Shown one piece after another: positions 36,485-45,626 of a stretch of 64,000 nucleotides of DNA. Under the pieces are notes generated by a model. The model was not told the origin of the DNA. It was given only the letters and a program-made list of their open reading frames with translations, and made no database searches. The DNA lies in contig WGMQ01000062.1 in NCBI GenBank assembly GCA_016125005.1, forward strand, positions 1 through 64,000, written 5' to 3'. Made by a program: the position numbers and the translations under genes. Position 1 is the stretch's first letter. Each line of letters opens with the position of its first letter. Origin of the DNA: a bacterium. GTDB taxonomy: Bacteria; Sumerlaeota; Sumerlaeia; SLMS01.

Positions 36485-39311
36485 CGACCAGGGCCGCCCC
36501 GCAGGCGACGATCCCTACAAGAAAAAGCGCCCCTTCGGTCAGGGACGCCCCACGGGCGGACCCCGCAAATTCGGCGACAAGCCGCCGCGCAAGTTTGGCG
36601 ACAAGCCACGGAGCTTTGGCAAGGACCGCCCAGAGGGCGACCGTCCCCGTTCGTTTGGAGACAAGCCCCGCAAGTTCGGCGACAAACCGCAGGGCGGATT
36701 CCGCAAGGATCGTCCCGAGGGTGACCGTCCGCGTTCGTTCGGCGATAAGCCGCGCCCCTACGGAGACAAGCCGCGTCCTTTCGGAGACAAACCCCGCTCA
36801 TTCGGCGACAAGCCGCAGGGCGGATTCCGCAAGGATCGTCCCGAAGGCGACCGTCCCCGTTCGTTCGGAGATAAGCCGCGTCCCTACGGAGATAAGCCGC
36901 GCTCCTTCGACGATAGGCCGCAGGGCGGATTCCGCAAGGATCGTCCTGAAGGCGACCGCCCCCGCTCCTTCGGTGGCGACAAGCCCCGTTCCTTTGGAGA
37001 TAAGCCGAGGAGTTTTGGAAAGGACCGCCCAGAGGGCGATCGTCCCCGCTCCTTCGGAGATAAGCCGCGTCCCTATGGAGACAAGCCGCGTTCATTCGGC
37101 GATAGGCCTCAGGGTGGGTTCCGCAAGGATCGTCCTGAAGGCGACCGCCCTCGTTCTTTCGGCGACAAGCCCCGTTCCTTTGGCGACAAGCCGCGGAGTT
37201 TCGGGAAGGACCGCCCCGAAGGCGACCGTCCCCGTTCATTTGGCGACAAGCCTCGCTCCTTCGGCGATAAGCCACGGAGTTTCGGCAAGGACCGTCCCGA
37301 GGGCGACCGTCCCCGTTCGTTCGGCGATAAGCCGCGCAGCTACGGGAAGGACCGCCCCGAGGGTGATCGTCCCCGGTCTTTCGGAGACAAGCCGCGATCC
37401 TTCGGCGATAGGCCGCAGGGTGGATTCCGCAAGGATCGTCCTGAGGGCGACCGCCCCCGTTCTTTCGGAGACAAGCCCCGTTCGTTTGGCGACAAGCCGC
37501 GCAGCTTCGGAAAGGACCGCCCCGAGGGCGACCGTCCGCGCTCTTTCGGAGATAAGTCGCGTTCCTTCGGCGATAAGCCCCGCAAGTTCGGCGATAAGCC
37601 CGCGGGCGGATTCCGGAAGGACCGTCCCGAAGGTGATCGCCCCAGGTCGTTTGGCGACAAGTCCCGGTCGTTCGGTGATAAGCCCCGGTCTTTTGGCGAC
37701 AGGCCGCGCAGCTTCGAGGATCGTCCCCGGCCCGGCGCCGAGGGCGATGCCCAAGCCACGGAATCCCGCGGCCACATGAATCACCGGGCGCTCATGCAGT
37801 TGACTGCTGAGCTGCTCTTCGAGTTCCGCAACGGCGGCCAACCGGCCGATGCCGCACTGAGTGACTACGTTAGCTCGCGCCGCTTCCTCGGTGCCCGCGA
37901 CCGCGCATTGCTTTCCGACTGGTTCTTCCATGTGCTCCGCAACCTGAGGCGCATCGACGAGGCCATCCAGGCCGCCTTCGACGGCTTCCCCATGTCGAAG
38001 GAGAGCTTCCGCAACGGCTTCCCCGTCATGTCCGAGTCCGGTGTTCGGGCGTGGGGCACCGGGGCTGGCGACGAACGCGAGGGGTTGCGTCAGGACTACG
38101 TTGCCCGCGCGACCGATACGCTCCGCGTGGCCGTCGCGGCCGCGGATCTGGGTCAGGCATCGACCGAGGACATCGTCATTGAACTGGAGAAGTGCTGGCC
38201 CTTCAAGCCCGCGCGCCCCGGTGCTCCCCCGGCCAAGGAAGCCGCGCCCAAGCCCACCGACAGCGAAGGTGACGACGACAAGCCCAGGCCACCCAAGCCC
38301 CGCCCCGGCGGGATTCCCACCACCGCCGCCATCAGCCGCATGTTCGACCGCGCCCGCGAGGTCTTCGACATGTTCGGTGCCGACCGGCGCCCCACGAATC
38401 AGGCGCGCCGCTGGTCCTTCCCCGACTGGCTGTGGGCCCAGCTTTGGCCCGGCCGTTCCGAGGAAGAACTTGATGCGCTCGGTGCAGCCCTCGGGACCCA
38501 GGCGGGACTGACCCTCCGGGTTAACTCGATCAAGAGCACTCCCGAGGAAGTAACCGCGCTCCTTCGCGCCATTGATATCGAACCCCGTGTCTCTCCGCTC
38601 TCCAGCGACGCGTTGATCCTCGGAAAGCGCCTATCCCGCGACACCGTTCCCGGACTGGCAGAAGGTCTTGTCGAGGTTCAGGACGAAGGTAGTCAGGCCG
38701 TTTGCCACTACTGCGCCGTCGAGCCGGGCTGGGTCGTGGTCGATGCCTGCGCGGGCGGAGGCGGCAAGTCATTGCACTTGGCGGCCATGATGAAGAACGA
38801 AGGCCGCATTCACGCGCTGGACATTGACAAGAAACGACTTCAGCCCATCGAACGTCGGGCCGAACGCTGTGGTGCGACGATCATTGACCAGACCCTGACG
38901 CTCTCGGCGATGGGGACACTCCCCCTGTTTGCCGAGTTGCACGACGTCGATCTGGTTCTCATCGACGCCCCGTGCAGTGGCACGGGAACGATCCGTCGTC
39001 AGCCCGAGATTCGTTGGCGTTTCTCCCAGACGCGATTGGCGGAACTCCGCCAGATTCAAGGCGATCTGCTGGAAAAATGGGCTGGCCGCGTCAAGGTTGG
39101 TGGCTTTCTGGTCTACGCCACTTGCAGCCTGCTGGAATCGGAGAACTGGCTTGTTGTGGAGGCGTTCCTCAAGCGCCATCCCGAGTACGAGATCGCTCCG
39201 CCGGAAGGCTTCCCCGCGTCTGCCCTCACCGCGCGCGGCGAACTCTTCACGGCGCCGCACCGCGACGGCTGCGATGGGTTCTACGCAGCGCGACTCCGCA
39301 GGAAGGCGTGA
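36465..39311 (+). CDS. RsmB-type rRNA m5C methyltransferase with long basic repeat N-terminus
   Basis: A 948-aa protein. Residues ~25-425 are low-complexity repeats built from FGDKPRS, FGKDRPEGDRPRS and PQGGFRK; the DRPEGDRPRSF unit recurs about 12 times. It is rich in Arg, Lys, Asp, Gly, Pro and Phe and surely disordered. Next is a NusB/RsmB-like helical region (~435-520), then the SAM domain: VDACAGGGGKSLHLA, ALDIDKKRL, DAPCSGTG with the catalytic motif IV Cys, and YATCSLLESEN with motif VI Cys. Family members methylate cytosine-5 in 16S rRNA (RsmB or RsmF type). The repeat probably binds RNA. The position modified is unknown. Confidence 0.85.
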   Translation: MPKPPSDDQGRPAGDDPYKKKRPFGQGRPTGGPRKFGDKPPRKFGDKPRSFGKDRPEGDRPRSFGDKPRKFGDKPQGGFRKDRPEGDRPRSFGDKPRPYGDKPRPFGDKPRSFGDKPQGGFRKDRPEGDRPRSFGDKPRPYGDKPRSFDDRPQGGFRKDRPEGDRPRSFGGDKPRSFGDKPRSFGKDRPEGDRPRSFGDKPRPYGDKPRSFGDRPQGGFRKDRPEGDRPRSFGDKPRSFGDKPRSFGKDRPEGDRPRSFGDKPRSFGDKPRSFGKDRPEGDRPRSFGDKPRSYGKDRPEGDRPRSFGDKPRSFGDRPQGGFRKDRPEGDRPRSFGDKPRSFGDKPRSFGKDRPEGDRPRSFGDKSRSFGDKPRKFGDKPAGGFRKDRPEGDRPRSFGDKSRSFGDKPRSFGDRPRSFEDRPRPGAEGDAQATESRGHMNHRALMQLTAELLFEFRNGGQPADAALSDYVSSRRFLGARDRALLSDWFFHVLRNLRRIDEAIQAAFDGFPMSKESFRNGFPVMSESGVRAWGTGAGDEREGLRQDYVARATDTLRVAVAAADLGQASTEDIVIELEKCWPFKPARPGAPPAKEAAPKPTDSEGDDDKPRPPKPRPGGIPTTAAISRMFDRAREVFDMFGADRRPTNQARRWSFPDWLWAQLWPGRSEEELDALGAALGTQAGLTLRVNSIKSTPEEVTALLRAIDIEPRVSPLSSDALILGKRLSRDTVPGLAEGLVEVQDEGSQAVCHYCAVEPGWVVVDACAGGGGKSLHLAAMMKNEGRIHALDIDKKRLQPIERRAERCGATIIDQTLTLSAMGTLPLFAELHDVDLVLIDAPCSGTGTIRRQPEIRWRFSQTRLAELRQIQGDLLEKWAGRVKVGGFLVYATCSLLESENWLVVEAFLKRHPEYEIAPPEGFPASALTARGELFTAPHRDGCDGFYAARLRRKA
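36540..37735 (+). repeat. Degenerate tandem coding repeat (FGDKPRS / DRPEGDRPRS)
   Basis: About 1.2 kb of imperfect repeats of 21-60 bp encodes the basic N-terminal region of the methyltransferase. Unit order varies (FGDKPRSFGDKPRSFGK, then DRPEGDRPRS, then QGGFRK), as expected of slippage or unequal exchange. Frame is kept throughout and no stop occurs. Confidence 0.9.
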
Positions 39312-39670
39312 GCCAGGCGGTGAACCAAGGGGACTTCGAGCGCAGAATCGTGGGTGAACCGATCCTTTCCCGGTCGGTTCCCCGCGGTGCTGCGACCCCT
39401 TCAGGGTCGGGTCTCATTGATGGCGGTCCGGTGGTGTCGGCCTGCGGCCTCAACCACCGGCTATTGGCTGCGATCCCTTTGGGATCACCGCGACGAGGAT
39501 CGGCAGAGGATCGGGTGGGAGACCCAAATTCCGACCCCACACCCCGAGCGCCGAAGCTCGCCAGCGTCCTCCAAAGAATCTGCGAAATCTGCGTAATCTG
39601 TGGTCAGGCTGTTTCCATTCCCCGCTTCGGGCTCGCAGTTTGCTCCGGCATAACGTATCGGTGGTTGTGA
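39312..39670. repeat. Hairpin-rich intergenic repeat element
   Basis: A gene-free 359-bp gap. It holds three hairpins: CGACCC/GGGTCG (39393-39409), CCGGTGGT/ACCACCGG (39428-39460) and GATCCC/GGGATC with a TTT loop (39472-39486). Then come three tandem 9-mers, AATCTGCGA, AATCTGCGT and AATCTGTGG (39577-39603). This resembles REP/BIME-like elements, and the AATCTGCG tail is like short intergenic repeats I recall from planctomycete-type genomes. No second copy is in this window. Confidence 0.6.
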
Positions 39671-40798
39671 ATGCGCTCGATTGATCGCCACATCGTAGCA
39701 GACGCGACTCGCCGCCTCGTTCGGGCGCGGCGGGAAAAGCAACTCACGGGGCTCTATCCGCTGGAGCACCTGTATGTATTCATCACGATGCGCTGCAACG
39801 CGAAGTGCGATCACTGTTTCTGTTGGGAAGATCTGAACGTCGGCATTCCGGAGATGACGCTTCCCCAGTTGGAGCGCATCGCCGATACGATCACGCCGCT
39901 GGAGATGATCTGTTTCTCGGGTGGCGAGCCAACCCTGCGTCGCGATCTGGTGGACGTGCTTGGTCTGTTTGGTGCGCGCGGGAAGGCGAAGTGCCTAAAG
40001 ATCAACACGAACGGCCTCAATCCGGGGCGCATCGAGGAAATCGCGGTGCGCTTCAAGGAAGCGCACCCGGGCGTCGGCCTCGAGTTCCAGTTTTCGCTGG
40101 ATGGCCTGGAGGAGACCCACGACCGCATTCGCGGCGTTCCCGGCAACTTCCGGAAGGTTCTCGAATCGATGCGCCGCGTGAAGGAACTGGGAGCGCGGTT
40201 TCCGGCCCTTGCCGGTGGCGCGCTCACGGTTGTGACCTCGCTGAACTATCGGGAACTCGTCGCCCTGAACGATCGGCTGCGGGAAGAGATCGGTCCCGAT
40301 GTCGGCCACGGATTCGAACTGATGCGCGACGTGGCGACGACAGCGTGGAGTCTCCACCCGGACGCAGCAGAGAGCGGCGTCGGGCCCAAGAATATGGAGC
40401 TTCCGCCCCGGGAAGCCTTCGCCGAAATTGCGGAGGCCTACCGCCTCATCCTGCGCCGTTCGCCGATCCTGGCCAATGCGTTCTATCTGCACAATCTCGC
40501 CCAGCTTCGTGCCGTGGAAACTGGTCGCGAGCAGATCAAGTGCGTCACGGCCGGGCAGAGCGTCGGCGTGCTTTACTCCAACGGCGATGTGGCGGCTTGC
40601 GAGTTCACCAAGCCATTCGCCAACCTGGCGACGCACGATTTCGACTTCATGGCGCTGTGGAACAGCGACGCGGCCAATCAGCGACGCGCGCAACTCGGCA
40701 AGTGCTACTGCATCCACGGCTGCTACATGGGCAAGAGCGTCGAGATGAGTTGGGGTGGCATTGCGGCCATGACCAAGACGGCGCTCACCGGGGGCTGA
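39671..40798 (+). CDS. Radical SAM protein with SPASM-like C-terminus
   Basis: A 375-aa protein. The [4Fe-4S] motif C-x3-C-x2-C is CNAKCDHC after YVFITMR. CFSGGEPTLRRDL and FSLDGLEETHDRIRG are typical of the SPASM/twitch group. The C-terminal half has further cysteines (IKCVTAGQS, VAACEFTKP, GKCYCIHGCYMG) that suit auxiliary clusters. Members mature peptides or modify lipids or cofactors. No precursor peptide gene is adjacent. The neighbour is a convergent glycosyltransferase whose stop is 1 bp away. The substrate is unknown. Confidence 0.82.
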   Translation: MRSIDRHIVADATRRLVRARREKQLTGLYPLEHLYVFITMRCNAKCDHCFCWEDLNVGIPEMTLPQLERIADTITPLEMICFSGGEPTLRRDLVDVLGLFGARGKAKCLKINTNGLNPGRIEEIAVRFKEAHPGVGLEFQFSLDGLEETHDRIRGVPGNFRKVLESMRRVKELGARFPALAGGALTVVTSLNYRELVALNDRLREEIGPDVGHGFELMRDVATTAWSLHPDAAESGVGPKNMELPPREAFAEIAEAYRLILRRSPILANAFYLHNLAQLRAVETGREQIKCVTAGQSVGVLYSNGDVAACEFTKPFANLATHDFDFMALWNSDAANQRRAQLGKCYCIHGCYMGKSVEMSWGGIAAMTKTALTGG

Positions 40799-40799
40799 A

Positions 40800-41756
40800 T
40801 CAGCCCCGCCGAGTGGAGCGCGGGCGCCGCTTGATATAGATCGGTCGCCCCTTCGCTTCTGTCATCAGGCGGCTCAGGTACTCACTCAGCACACCAAGCA
40901 TAAGAAGCTGGATTCCGCTTAGGAGCAGCGTGGCCAGCAGCATGCTTGGCCAACCTCGCACCAGCGGGATGTTGGCGAAGTACGCGCCAAGAATGTAGGC
41001 TGCGTAGACGCCCGCCAGAAACAGCACCACGACGCCGAGTGAGAAGGATAGCCGCAGCGGCTTCGCCGAAAACGCCGTGATTCCGTTGAGGGCAAAGCTC
41101 AGCATCTTGCGGGCGTTGTACTTCGTGACGCCGCTCATGCGTCGTTCGGCGTTGTACTCGACCGTCACCAACCGGAACCCAACCCAGTACACCAGGCCGC
41201 GGAGAAAGCGGCTGCGTTCGGGGAGTGCATTGAGCGCATCGACCACCTGGCGGTCCAGCAGCCGGAAGTCCGCTGCACCCTGTGGAAGTTCCAGATCCGA
41301 CATGCGATTGAGAAGCCAGTAGAAGGCGCCGGAGGTAGTGCGCTTGAAGAACGATTCCCCCTCGGTCGCGAGACGGATCGTCTGCACGATGTCGGCGCCA
41401 TCGCGCCACTTTTCGACCAACTCCGGAATCATCTCCGGAGGATGCTGGCCGTCTGAATCGAGGCATACCACGGCGCCGGTTGCGCGGGCGTGCTCTAGCC
41501 CCGCCGTCAGCGCCGCCATGTGGCCGAAGTTCCGCGCGAAGTGAATGGGGACGATGCGCGGATCCTTGGCGGCCAGCTCCTCCAGCACGTTTTCTGTCTC
41601 ATCGCTGCTGCCGTCATTGACCCAGACGATCTCGAACGGCTCGCCCAGTTGCTCGCCCGCCTTGCAAAGACGCTCCGCCATGCGCAGCAGGTTCGTACCC
41701 TCGTTGAAGGCGGGCAGCACGAAAGAAAATGTCGGCGCGGGAATCTGTTCGGTCAT
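40800..41756 (-). CDS. Family 2 glycosyltransferase, polyprenyl-phosphate type (GtrB/ArnC-like)
   Basis: A 318-aa membrane enzyme. The GT-A domain shows FVLPAFNEGTNL, VNDGSSDET, FARNFGHMAALTAGLEHA, and the DSD metal site in CLDSDGQHPPEMI. Two C-terminal membrane helices follow (LSFSLGVVVLFLAGVYAAYIL; MLLATLLLSGIQLLMLGVL). Such enzymes transfer a sugar to undecaprenyl or dolichyl phosphate, for envelope glycan or lipid modification. The ATG at 41756 is used; a TTG three codons upstream is possible. Not in an operon with clear partners. Confidence 0.88.
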   Translation of the reverse strand: MTEQIPAPTFSFVLPAFNEGTNLLRMAERLCKAGEQLGEPFEIVWVNDGSSDETENVLEELAAKDPRIVPIHFARNFGHMAALTAGLEHARATGAVVCLDSDGQHPPEMIPELVEKWRDGADIVQTIRLATEGESFFKRTTSGAFYWLLNRMSDLELPQGAADFRLLDRQVVDALNALPERSRFLRGLVYWVGFRLVTVEYNAERRMSGVTKYNARKMLSFALNGITAFSAKPLRLSFSLGVVVLFLAGVYAAYILGAYFANIPLVRGWPSMLLATLLLSGIQLLMLGVLSEYLSRLMTEAKGRPIYIKRRPRSTRRG

Positions 41757-41812
41757 TTGTCGCAAGCCATAGGCCGGATCGGTTTGAGTCGAAAGCGGAA
41801 TTTCTCCCCGCC

Positions 41813-43000
41813 TCAGATCACCTGCACCACGCGCGTCTTGAGGTACTGGGTCTCCGGCATGGCGAGGAGCGGCGCGTGGTCAAGCGGTTGCACGCCGCCG
41901 GGGAGGAGACGAACTGTCTTGCCGGCATCGCGTGCGGAAATCGCGATCATCTTGTCGAAGTCCGCATGGGAGACAGCAGCGCTGCACGAGCAGCTGATCA
42001 GGATACCGCCTGGCGACAGGAGCTTCAGGCACTGGCGGTTGACCTCGCGATAGCCACGGAGCGCCGTCTCGAGCTGCTTGCGCGAGCGGGCGAACGGCGG
42101 CGGATCGCAGATGATCAGGTCGAACTGCTCCGGCAACGAGCGCACATACTGGAAGGCATCCGACGCCTTGGCCTTCACCTTCTCGGTGACGCCGTTCAGC
42201 GAGGCGTTAAGGACCGCCTCTGAAAGCGCGAGCTCGGAAGAGTCAATCAGGCGGACGTACTCCGCGCCGGCCTTGGCCGCGTTGATCCCGAATCCACCCA
42301 CGTTGCAGAAAAGGTCCAGCACACGGCGCCCCGGTGCGAATTGACGAGCCAGGCGCCAGTTCTCCACCTGATCCAGATAGAGCCCGGTCTTCTGTCCCTC
42401 CAGCGGATTGACGCGCATCTGGAGACCGTCAAGGTCCACCGTCAGCAACTCAGGGACCTCGCCGAAGAGCACCTGCTTCACTTGGGGGAGACCCTCGTGT
42501 TCGCGGGCGGGCGTGTCACCACGCTCGACGATGGCGGCGGGGGAGAGGAGCTGACGCAGCGCCTCTACCACGGCGTCACGGCGCTGGTCCATGGCAAGCG
42601 TGAGCAGCTGTATAGACAGCACGCTGCCGTACTGGTCCACAATGAGACCGGGGAGCAGGTCGGACTCGCTAAAGACGAGACGGCGCCCCGTCGAGCCGGG
42701 GATGAAGCGATCTCGCTGGGCGATGGCAGCGGCGAGTCGTTCGCGCAGCAACTCGGGCGTGAAGGACTCGCTCTTTCGGCTGTATAGACGGGCCGCGATG
42801 AGCGCGTGCTTGTTGTATAGACCGGTGCCGAGCACCTCGCCCTTGGCGGTGCGGACGGAGACCTCCGCGCCATTCTGCGGGCTTCCTGTCGCGGAGGCGA
42901 CATCGTTGGCGAAGACCCAGAGATGACCACGACCGACGCGCGCCGCGGCGGCCTCATTCAGGGTCAGGACTGGAAACGGCGAGGCGGACAGATCGGGCAC
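41813..43000 (-). CDS. 23S rRNA m5C methyltransferase, RlmI-like
   Basis: A 395-aa protein. An N-terminal PUA-like domain (RVGRGHLWVFANDVAS) is followed by a class I SAM domain: VLDLFCNVGGFGINAAKAG, IICDPPPFARSR, and SCSCSAAVSHADF with the catalytic Cys region. Length and order match E. coli RlmI (m5C1962). The GTG at 43000 gives this length; the frame extends to a TTG at 43072 without a ribosome site. Three copies of GTCTATAC fall within 213 bp of this gene, read as CTA TAC twice and TCT ATA C once. Confidence 0.87.
   Translation of the reverse strand: MPDLSASPFPVLTLNEAAAARVGRGHLWVFANDVASATGSPQNGAEVSVRTAKGEVLGTGLYNKHALIAARLYSRKSESFTPELLRERLAAAIAQRDRFIPGSTGRRLVFSESDLLPGLIVDQYGSVLSIQLLTLAMDQRRDAVVEALRQLLSPAAIVERGDTPAREHEGLPQVKQVLFGEVPELLTVDLDGLQMRVNPLEGQKTGLYLDQVENWRLARQFAPGRRVLDLFCNVGGFGINAAKAGAEYVRLIDSSELALSEAVLNASLNGVTEKVKAKASDAFQYVRSLPEQFDLIICDPPPFARSRKQLETALRGYREVNRQCLKLLSPGGILISCSCSAAVSHADFDKMIAISARDAGKTVRLLPGGVQPLDHAPLLAMPETQYLKTRVVQVI
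42610..42822 (-). repeat. Cluster of three GTCTATAC motifs in the RlmI-like gene
   Basis: Copies (as GTATAGAC on plus) lie at 42610-42617, 42782-42789 and 42815-42822, all in the coding-strand sense. They are read in two different frames with codons CTA and ATA, which GC-rich genomes normally avoid. Confidence 0.75.
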
Positions 43001-43035
43001 GGATAGAGCCTTTGCGGGGGAGGGGTTTTCGCGAC

Positions 43036-43063
43036 GCGAGCCGCCCGACGTGGGGCGGCTCGC
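43036..43063. other. Strong hairpin between rpsA and the RlmI-like gene
   Basis: A perfect 11-bp GC-rich stem (43036-43046 with 43053-43063) has a 6-nt loop. No T-run follows on either strand, so it is not a canonical intrinsic terminator. It lies 40 bp past the rpsA stop and may act as an RNA-stabilising or attenuating structure. Confidence 0.5.
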
Positions 43064-43102
43064 GGGATTCAACTGGCTGTTTCAGGGATCGGCGGGGCGA
43101 TG

Positions 43103-44854
43103 TTACTCGCCGTCGCGACCTTCCTTGGCGGCACGAAGCGCCTCGCCGAAGTTCATGCCTCCGGGGGCGTCGTTCTTCTTCTTCATGTAGGCGGTGATGT
43201 TGGCCTTCTCAGCGGCCTTCATTGCCTCGCGACGGGAGAGGGAGATCTTCTGGTTCTTCTTCTCGACGCCGATGATCTTGACGGTCACTTCCTGGCCGAC
43301 CTGCAGGGCCTTCTCGGGCAGCTCGACGCGCTTGTCGTCGATCTGGCTGATGTGGATGAGACCTTCAAGGCTCGGGGCCAGTTCCACGAAGGCGCCGAAC
43401 GGCGCGAAGCGGGTGACCTTGCCGGTGACGACCGACCCGATGGGGTTAGCCTTCAGGTAGGCGTCATAGGGCGAATCAGCGAGCTGCTTGATGCCGAGGC
43501 TGATGCGGCGGTTCGGGCCGTCGATCTTGAGGACGACCACCTCCACTTCCTCGCCAACCTTGAGGTGATCCTTCGGGTGGTTGACGCGCTTTTCCCAGCT
43601 GATGTCAGAGACGTGAACCATGCCTTCGATCGTGTCGTCGAGCTTCACGAACGCACCGTAGTTGGTGATCGAGGTGATCGGTCCCTTGAGGCGGCTGCCG
43701 ACCGGGAAGCGCGCTTCGAGCTCGGCCCACGGATCGCGGAGGAGCTGCTTGAGGCCGAGCGACAGGCGGCGCTTGTCCTTGTTCACTTCGAGCACGAGGC
43801 TCGTGACCTTGTCGCCGAGGCGGACGTAATCCTGGGGCTTCTTGTTGCCGGTGGTCCAAGCCATGTCGGAGGCGTGGATCATGCCGGTGATGCCCTCCTC
43901 GATGTGGAGGAAGGCGCCGTAGGGCTGGATCGTGATGACTTCGCCCTGCACGGTGGAACCGACGGGGAAGCGCTCCTCGATCCCTTCCCACGGGTTGTCG
44001 CTGAGACGCTTGCGGGAAAGGGTAATGCGGCTGGAGTCGCTGAGGACGTTCATGATCTTGACTTCGACTTCGTCGCCGGGCTTGAGAACTTCCTCAGGGG
44101 CGCGACCGCGATCCCAGGAAACTTCCTCGCGCGGGATGAATCCGTCGACCATGCCGAGGTCGACGAATACGCCGAACTCGAGGGCGCTCTTGACCTTGCC
44201 CTTCACGATGGCGCCGGGGGTCAGGTTCTCGAGGAAGCCCTTGCGCTGATTCTCGCGGCGTTCAAACAGGAGCTGGCGGCGGGAGAGGACGGCGCGATTG
44301 CGGCGCCCGTCGAACTCAAGGACGTAGGCTTCGATTTCCATGCCCACGAGCGACTCGAGGTTCGGGACCTTGAAGAGGTCCACCTGGCTGGCCGGCATGA
44401 AGGCATCGAGTCCGATGTCAACCATGACGCCACCCTTGACGACAGCGGTGATGCGGCCGGGAACCGGCAGCTTCGCGTCCATCGCTTCCTTGATGCCCTT
44501 CTGCGCGAGGCGCTTGCGGGCTTCCTTGTGGCTGTACTTGGGAGCGCCCTCGTCGGTCTTGCCGATCTGGATCGCCTTGATGACGTCGCCAGCCTTGACG
44601 GCCGGCTTTCCGTCCACCACCGCAAACTCTTCGAGGGGGATGGTCGACTCGGACTTGCCGCCGGTGTCGATCAGCACGCGGTCTTCGCGCACTTCAACGA
44701 CGGTAATGTCGACGAGTTCACCCCGCACCTCCTGGGAGTGCATGTGGGTGTGAAGGTAGGACGCAAAGTCCTCCTTCATCGCCTTTTCGAATTCCAAATC
44801 CTCGGCGCTGAGGTTCTGGTCTTTGGACGGGTTCGGGGTGCTATCGGGCGTCAT
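43103..44854 (-). CDS. rpsA: 30S ribosomal protein S1
   Basis: A 583-aa protein with six S1/OB-fold repeats. Repeat signatures include [78 protein letters not shown] and [20 protein letters not shown]. It brings mRNA to the 30S subunit. It is the last gene of cmk-plsC-rpsA, a widely conserved order. A ~45-residue acidic N-terminus precedes the first repeat. Confidence 0.95.
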   Translation of the reverse strand: MTPDSTPNPSKDQNLSAEDLEFEKAMKEDFASYLHTHMHSQEVRGELVDITVVEVREDRVLIDTGGKSESTIPLEEFAVVDGKPAVKAGDVIKAIQIGKTDEGAPKYSHKEARKRLAQKGIKEAMDAKLPVPGRITAVVKGGVMVDIGLDAFMPASQVDLFKVPNLESLVGMEIEAYVLEFDGRRNRAVLSRRQLLFERRENQRKGFLENLTPGAIVKGKVKSALEFGVFVDLGMVDGFIPREEVSWDRGRAPEEVLKPGDEVEVKIMNVLSDSSRITLSRKRLSDNPWEGIEERFPVGSTVQGEVITIQPYGAFLHIEEGITGMIHASDMAWTTGNKKPQDYVRLGDKVTSLVLEVNKDKRRLSLGLKQLLRDPWAELEARFPVGSRLKGPITSITNYGAFVKLDDTIEGMVHVSDISWEKRVNHPKDHLKVGEEVEVVVLKIDGPNRRISLGIKQLADSPYDAYLKANPIGSVVTGKVTRFAPFGAFVELAPSLEGLIHISQIDDKRVELPEKALQVGQEVTVKIIGVEKKNQKISLSRREAMKAAEKANITAYMKKKNDAPGGMNFGEALRAAKEGRDGE

Positions 44855-44933
44855 CGCGCAGGTTGCTCCTGGGTGTTCTCGACTAGGCGGAGTGGTTCGC
44901 TGTTCTGGTGCGACGTGGTGTGAACGGTGGAAC

Positions 44934-45626
44934 TTACGGCTCTGCCCTCATGATTCGATTCATTATTTCCCTACCGATTTCGTGGTACAACTGCTTTTTT
45001 ATCGTCGGGAGGTCTTTCAGGTCGGAAAGCTTGAAAGCCTTTCCAACGGTGATCGAAATGCGGGCCGGAGCCGGAAACTTGCGGCCGGGAGGCCATGCCT
45101 TGAAGCTTCCATCGATGCGAATCGGAACGATGGTGGCCTCGGGGACTTGGCTGATCAGCATCGCCACGCCGGTTTTTGCCTCTCCGATTTCGCCCGTTGT
45201 TGTGCGATTTCCCTCGGGAAACATGAGAAGAGGGATGTCCTTCCGCAGCAAATCGAGTGACGTTCGCAGCGCCGCGCGGTCACCGCCTCCGCGCCGGATC
45301 GGGAAAGCCCCGAGGCCGCCGATCAGAAAGCCGAAGATCTTCCCCTTGAACAACTCGGATTTCGCCAGAAATGCCAGCCGACGCCGACAGGTGGCGGAAA
45401 TGAGCGGTGGATCCAGGTGGCTTGAGTGATTGCTGACGAGGAGCACTGGGCCGGTCGCGGGGATGTTGCGCCAACCGCGGATCGTCAGGCGGAAGTAGAA
45501 AAGCGAGACCACCCAAATCACGAATCGCACAGTGTGGTAGTAGGGAAAGGCGATGCCGCCGGGATAAGTCCAGTCGTCGGCGGGATCGTGGGCCTCTGCC
45601 GGCCTTTCCGGGGTGTTATCGCTCAT
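44934..45626 (-). CDS. plsC: 1-acyl-sn-glycerol-3-phosphate acyltransferase
   Basis: A 230-aa membrane-associated acyltransferase adding the second acyl chain to lysophosphatidate. Motif I is NHSSHLDPP (N-H-x4-D). [27 protein letters not shown] and [15 protein letters not shown] follow as the substrate and CoA motifs. Its ATG overlaps the cmk stop (ATGA), so the two are coupled, and rpsA follows. Confidence 0.93.
   Translation of the reverse strand: MSDNTPERPAEAHDPADDWTYPGGIAFPYYHTVRFVIWVVSLFYFRLTIRGWRNIPATGPVLLVSNHSSHLDPPLISATCRRRLAFLAKSELFKGKIFGFLIGGLGAFPIRRGGGDRAALRTSLDLLRKDIPLLMFPEGNRTTTGEIGEAKTGVAMLISQVPEATIVPIRIDGSFKAWPPGRKFPAPARISITVGKAFKLSDLKDLPTIKKQLYHEIGREIMNRIMRAEP

Noticed and set aside
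36379-37275. Minus-strand frame with CGIRPAAYRR-like repeats
   Set aside because: Merely the complement of the methyltransferase coding repeat.
36540-37735. Possible CRISPR array
   Set aside because: Repeats are contiguous, in frame and protein-coding, with no spacers of uniform length and no cas genes.
43036-43063. Intrinsic terminator of rpsA
   Set aside because: The stem is strong but no T-run follows on the minus strand; listed as a hairpin only.
43100-44923. 607-codon frame on the plus strand
   Set aside because: Antisense shadow of rpsA; composition is Asp/Leu/Val repeats that mirror S1 codons.
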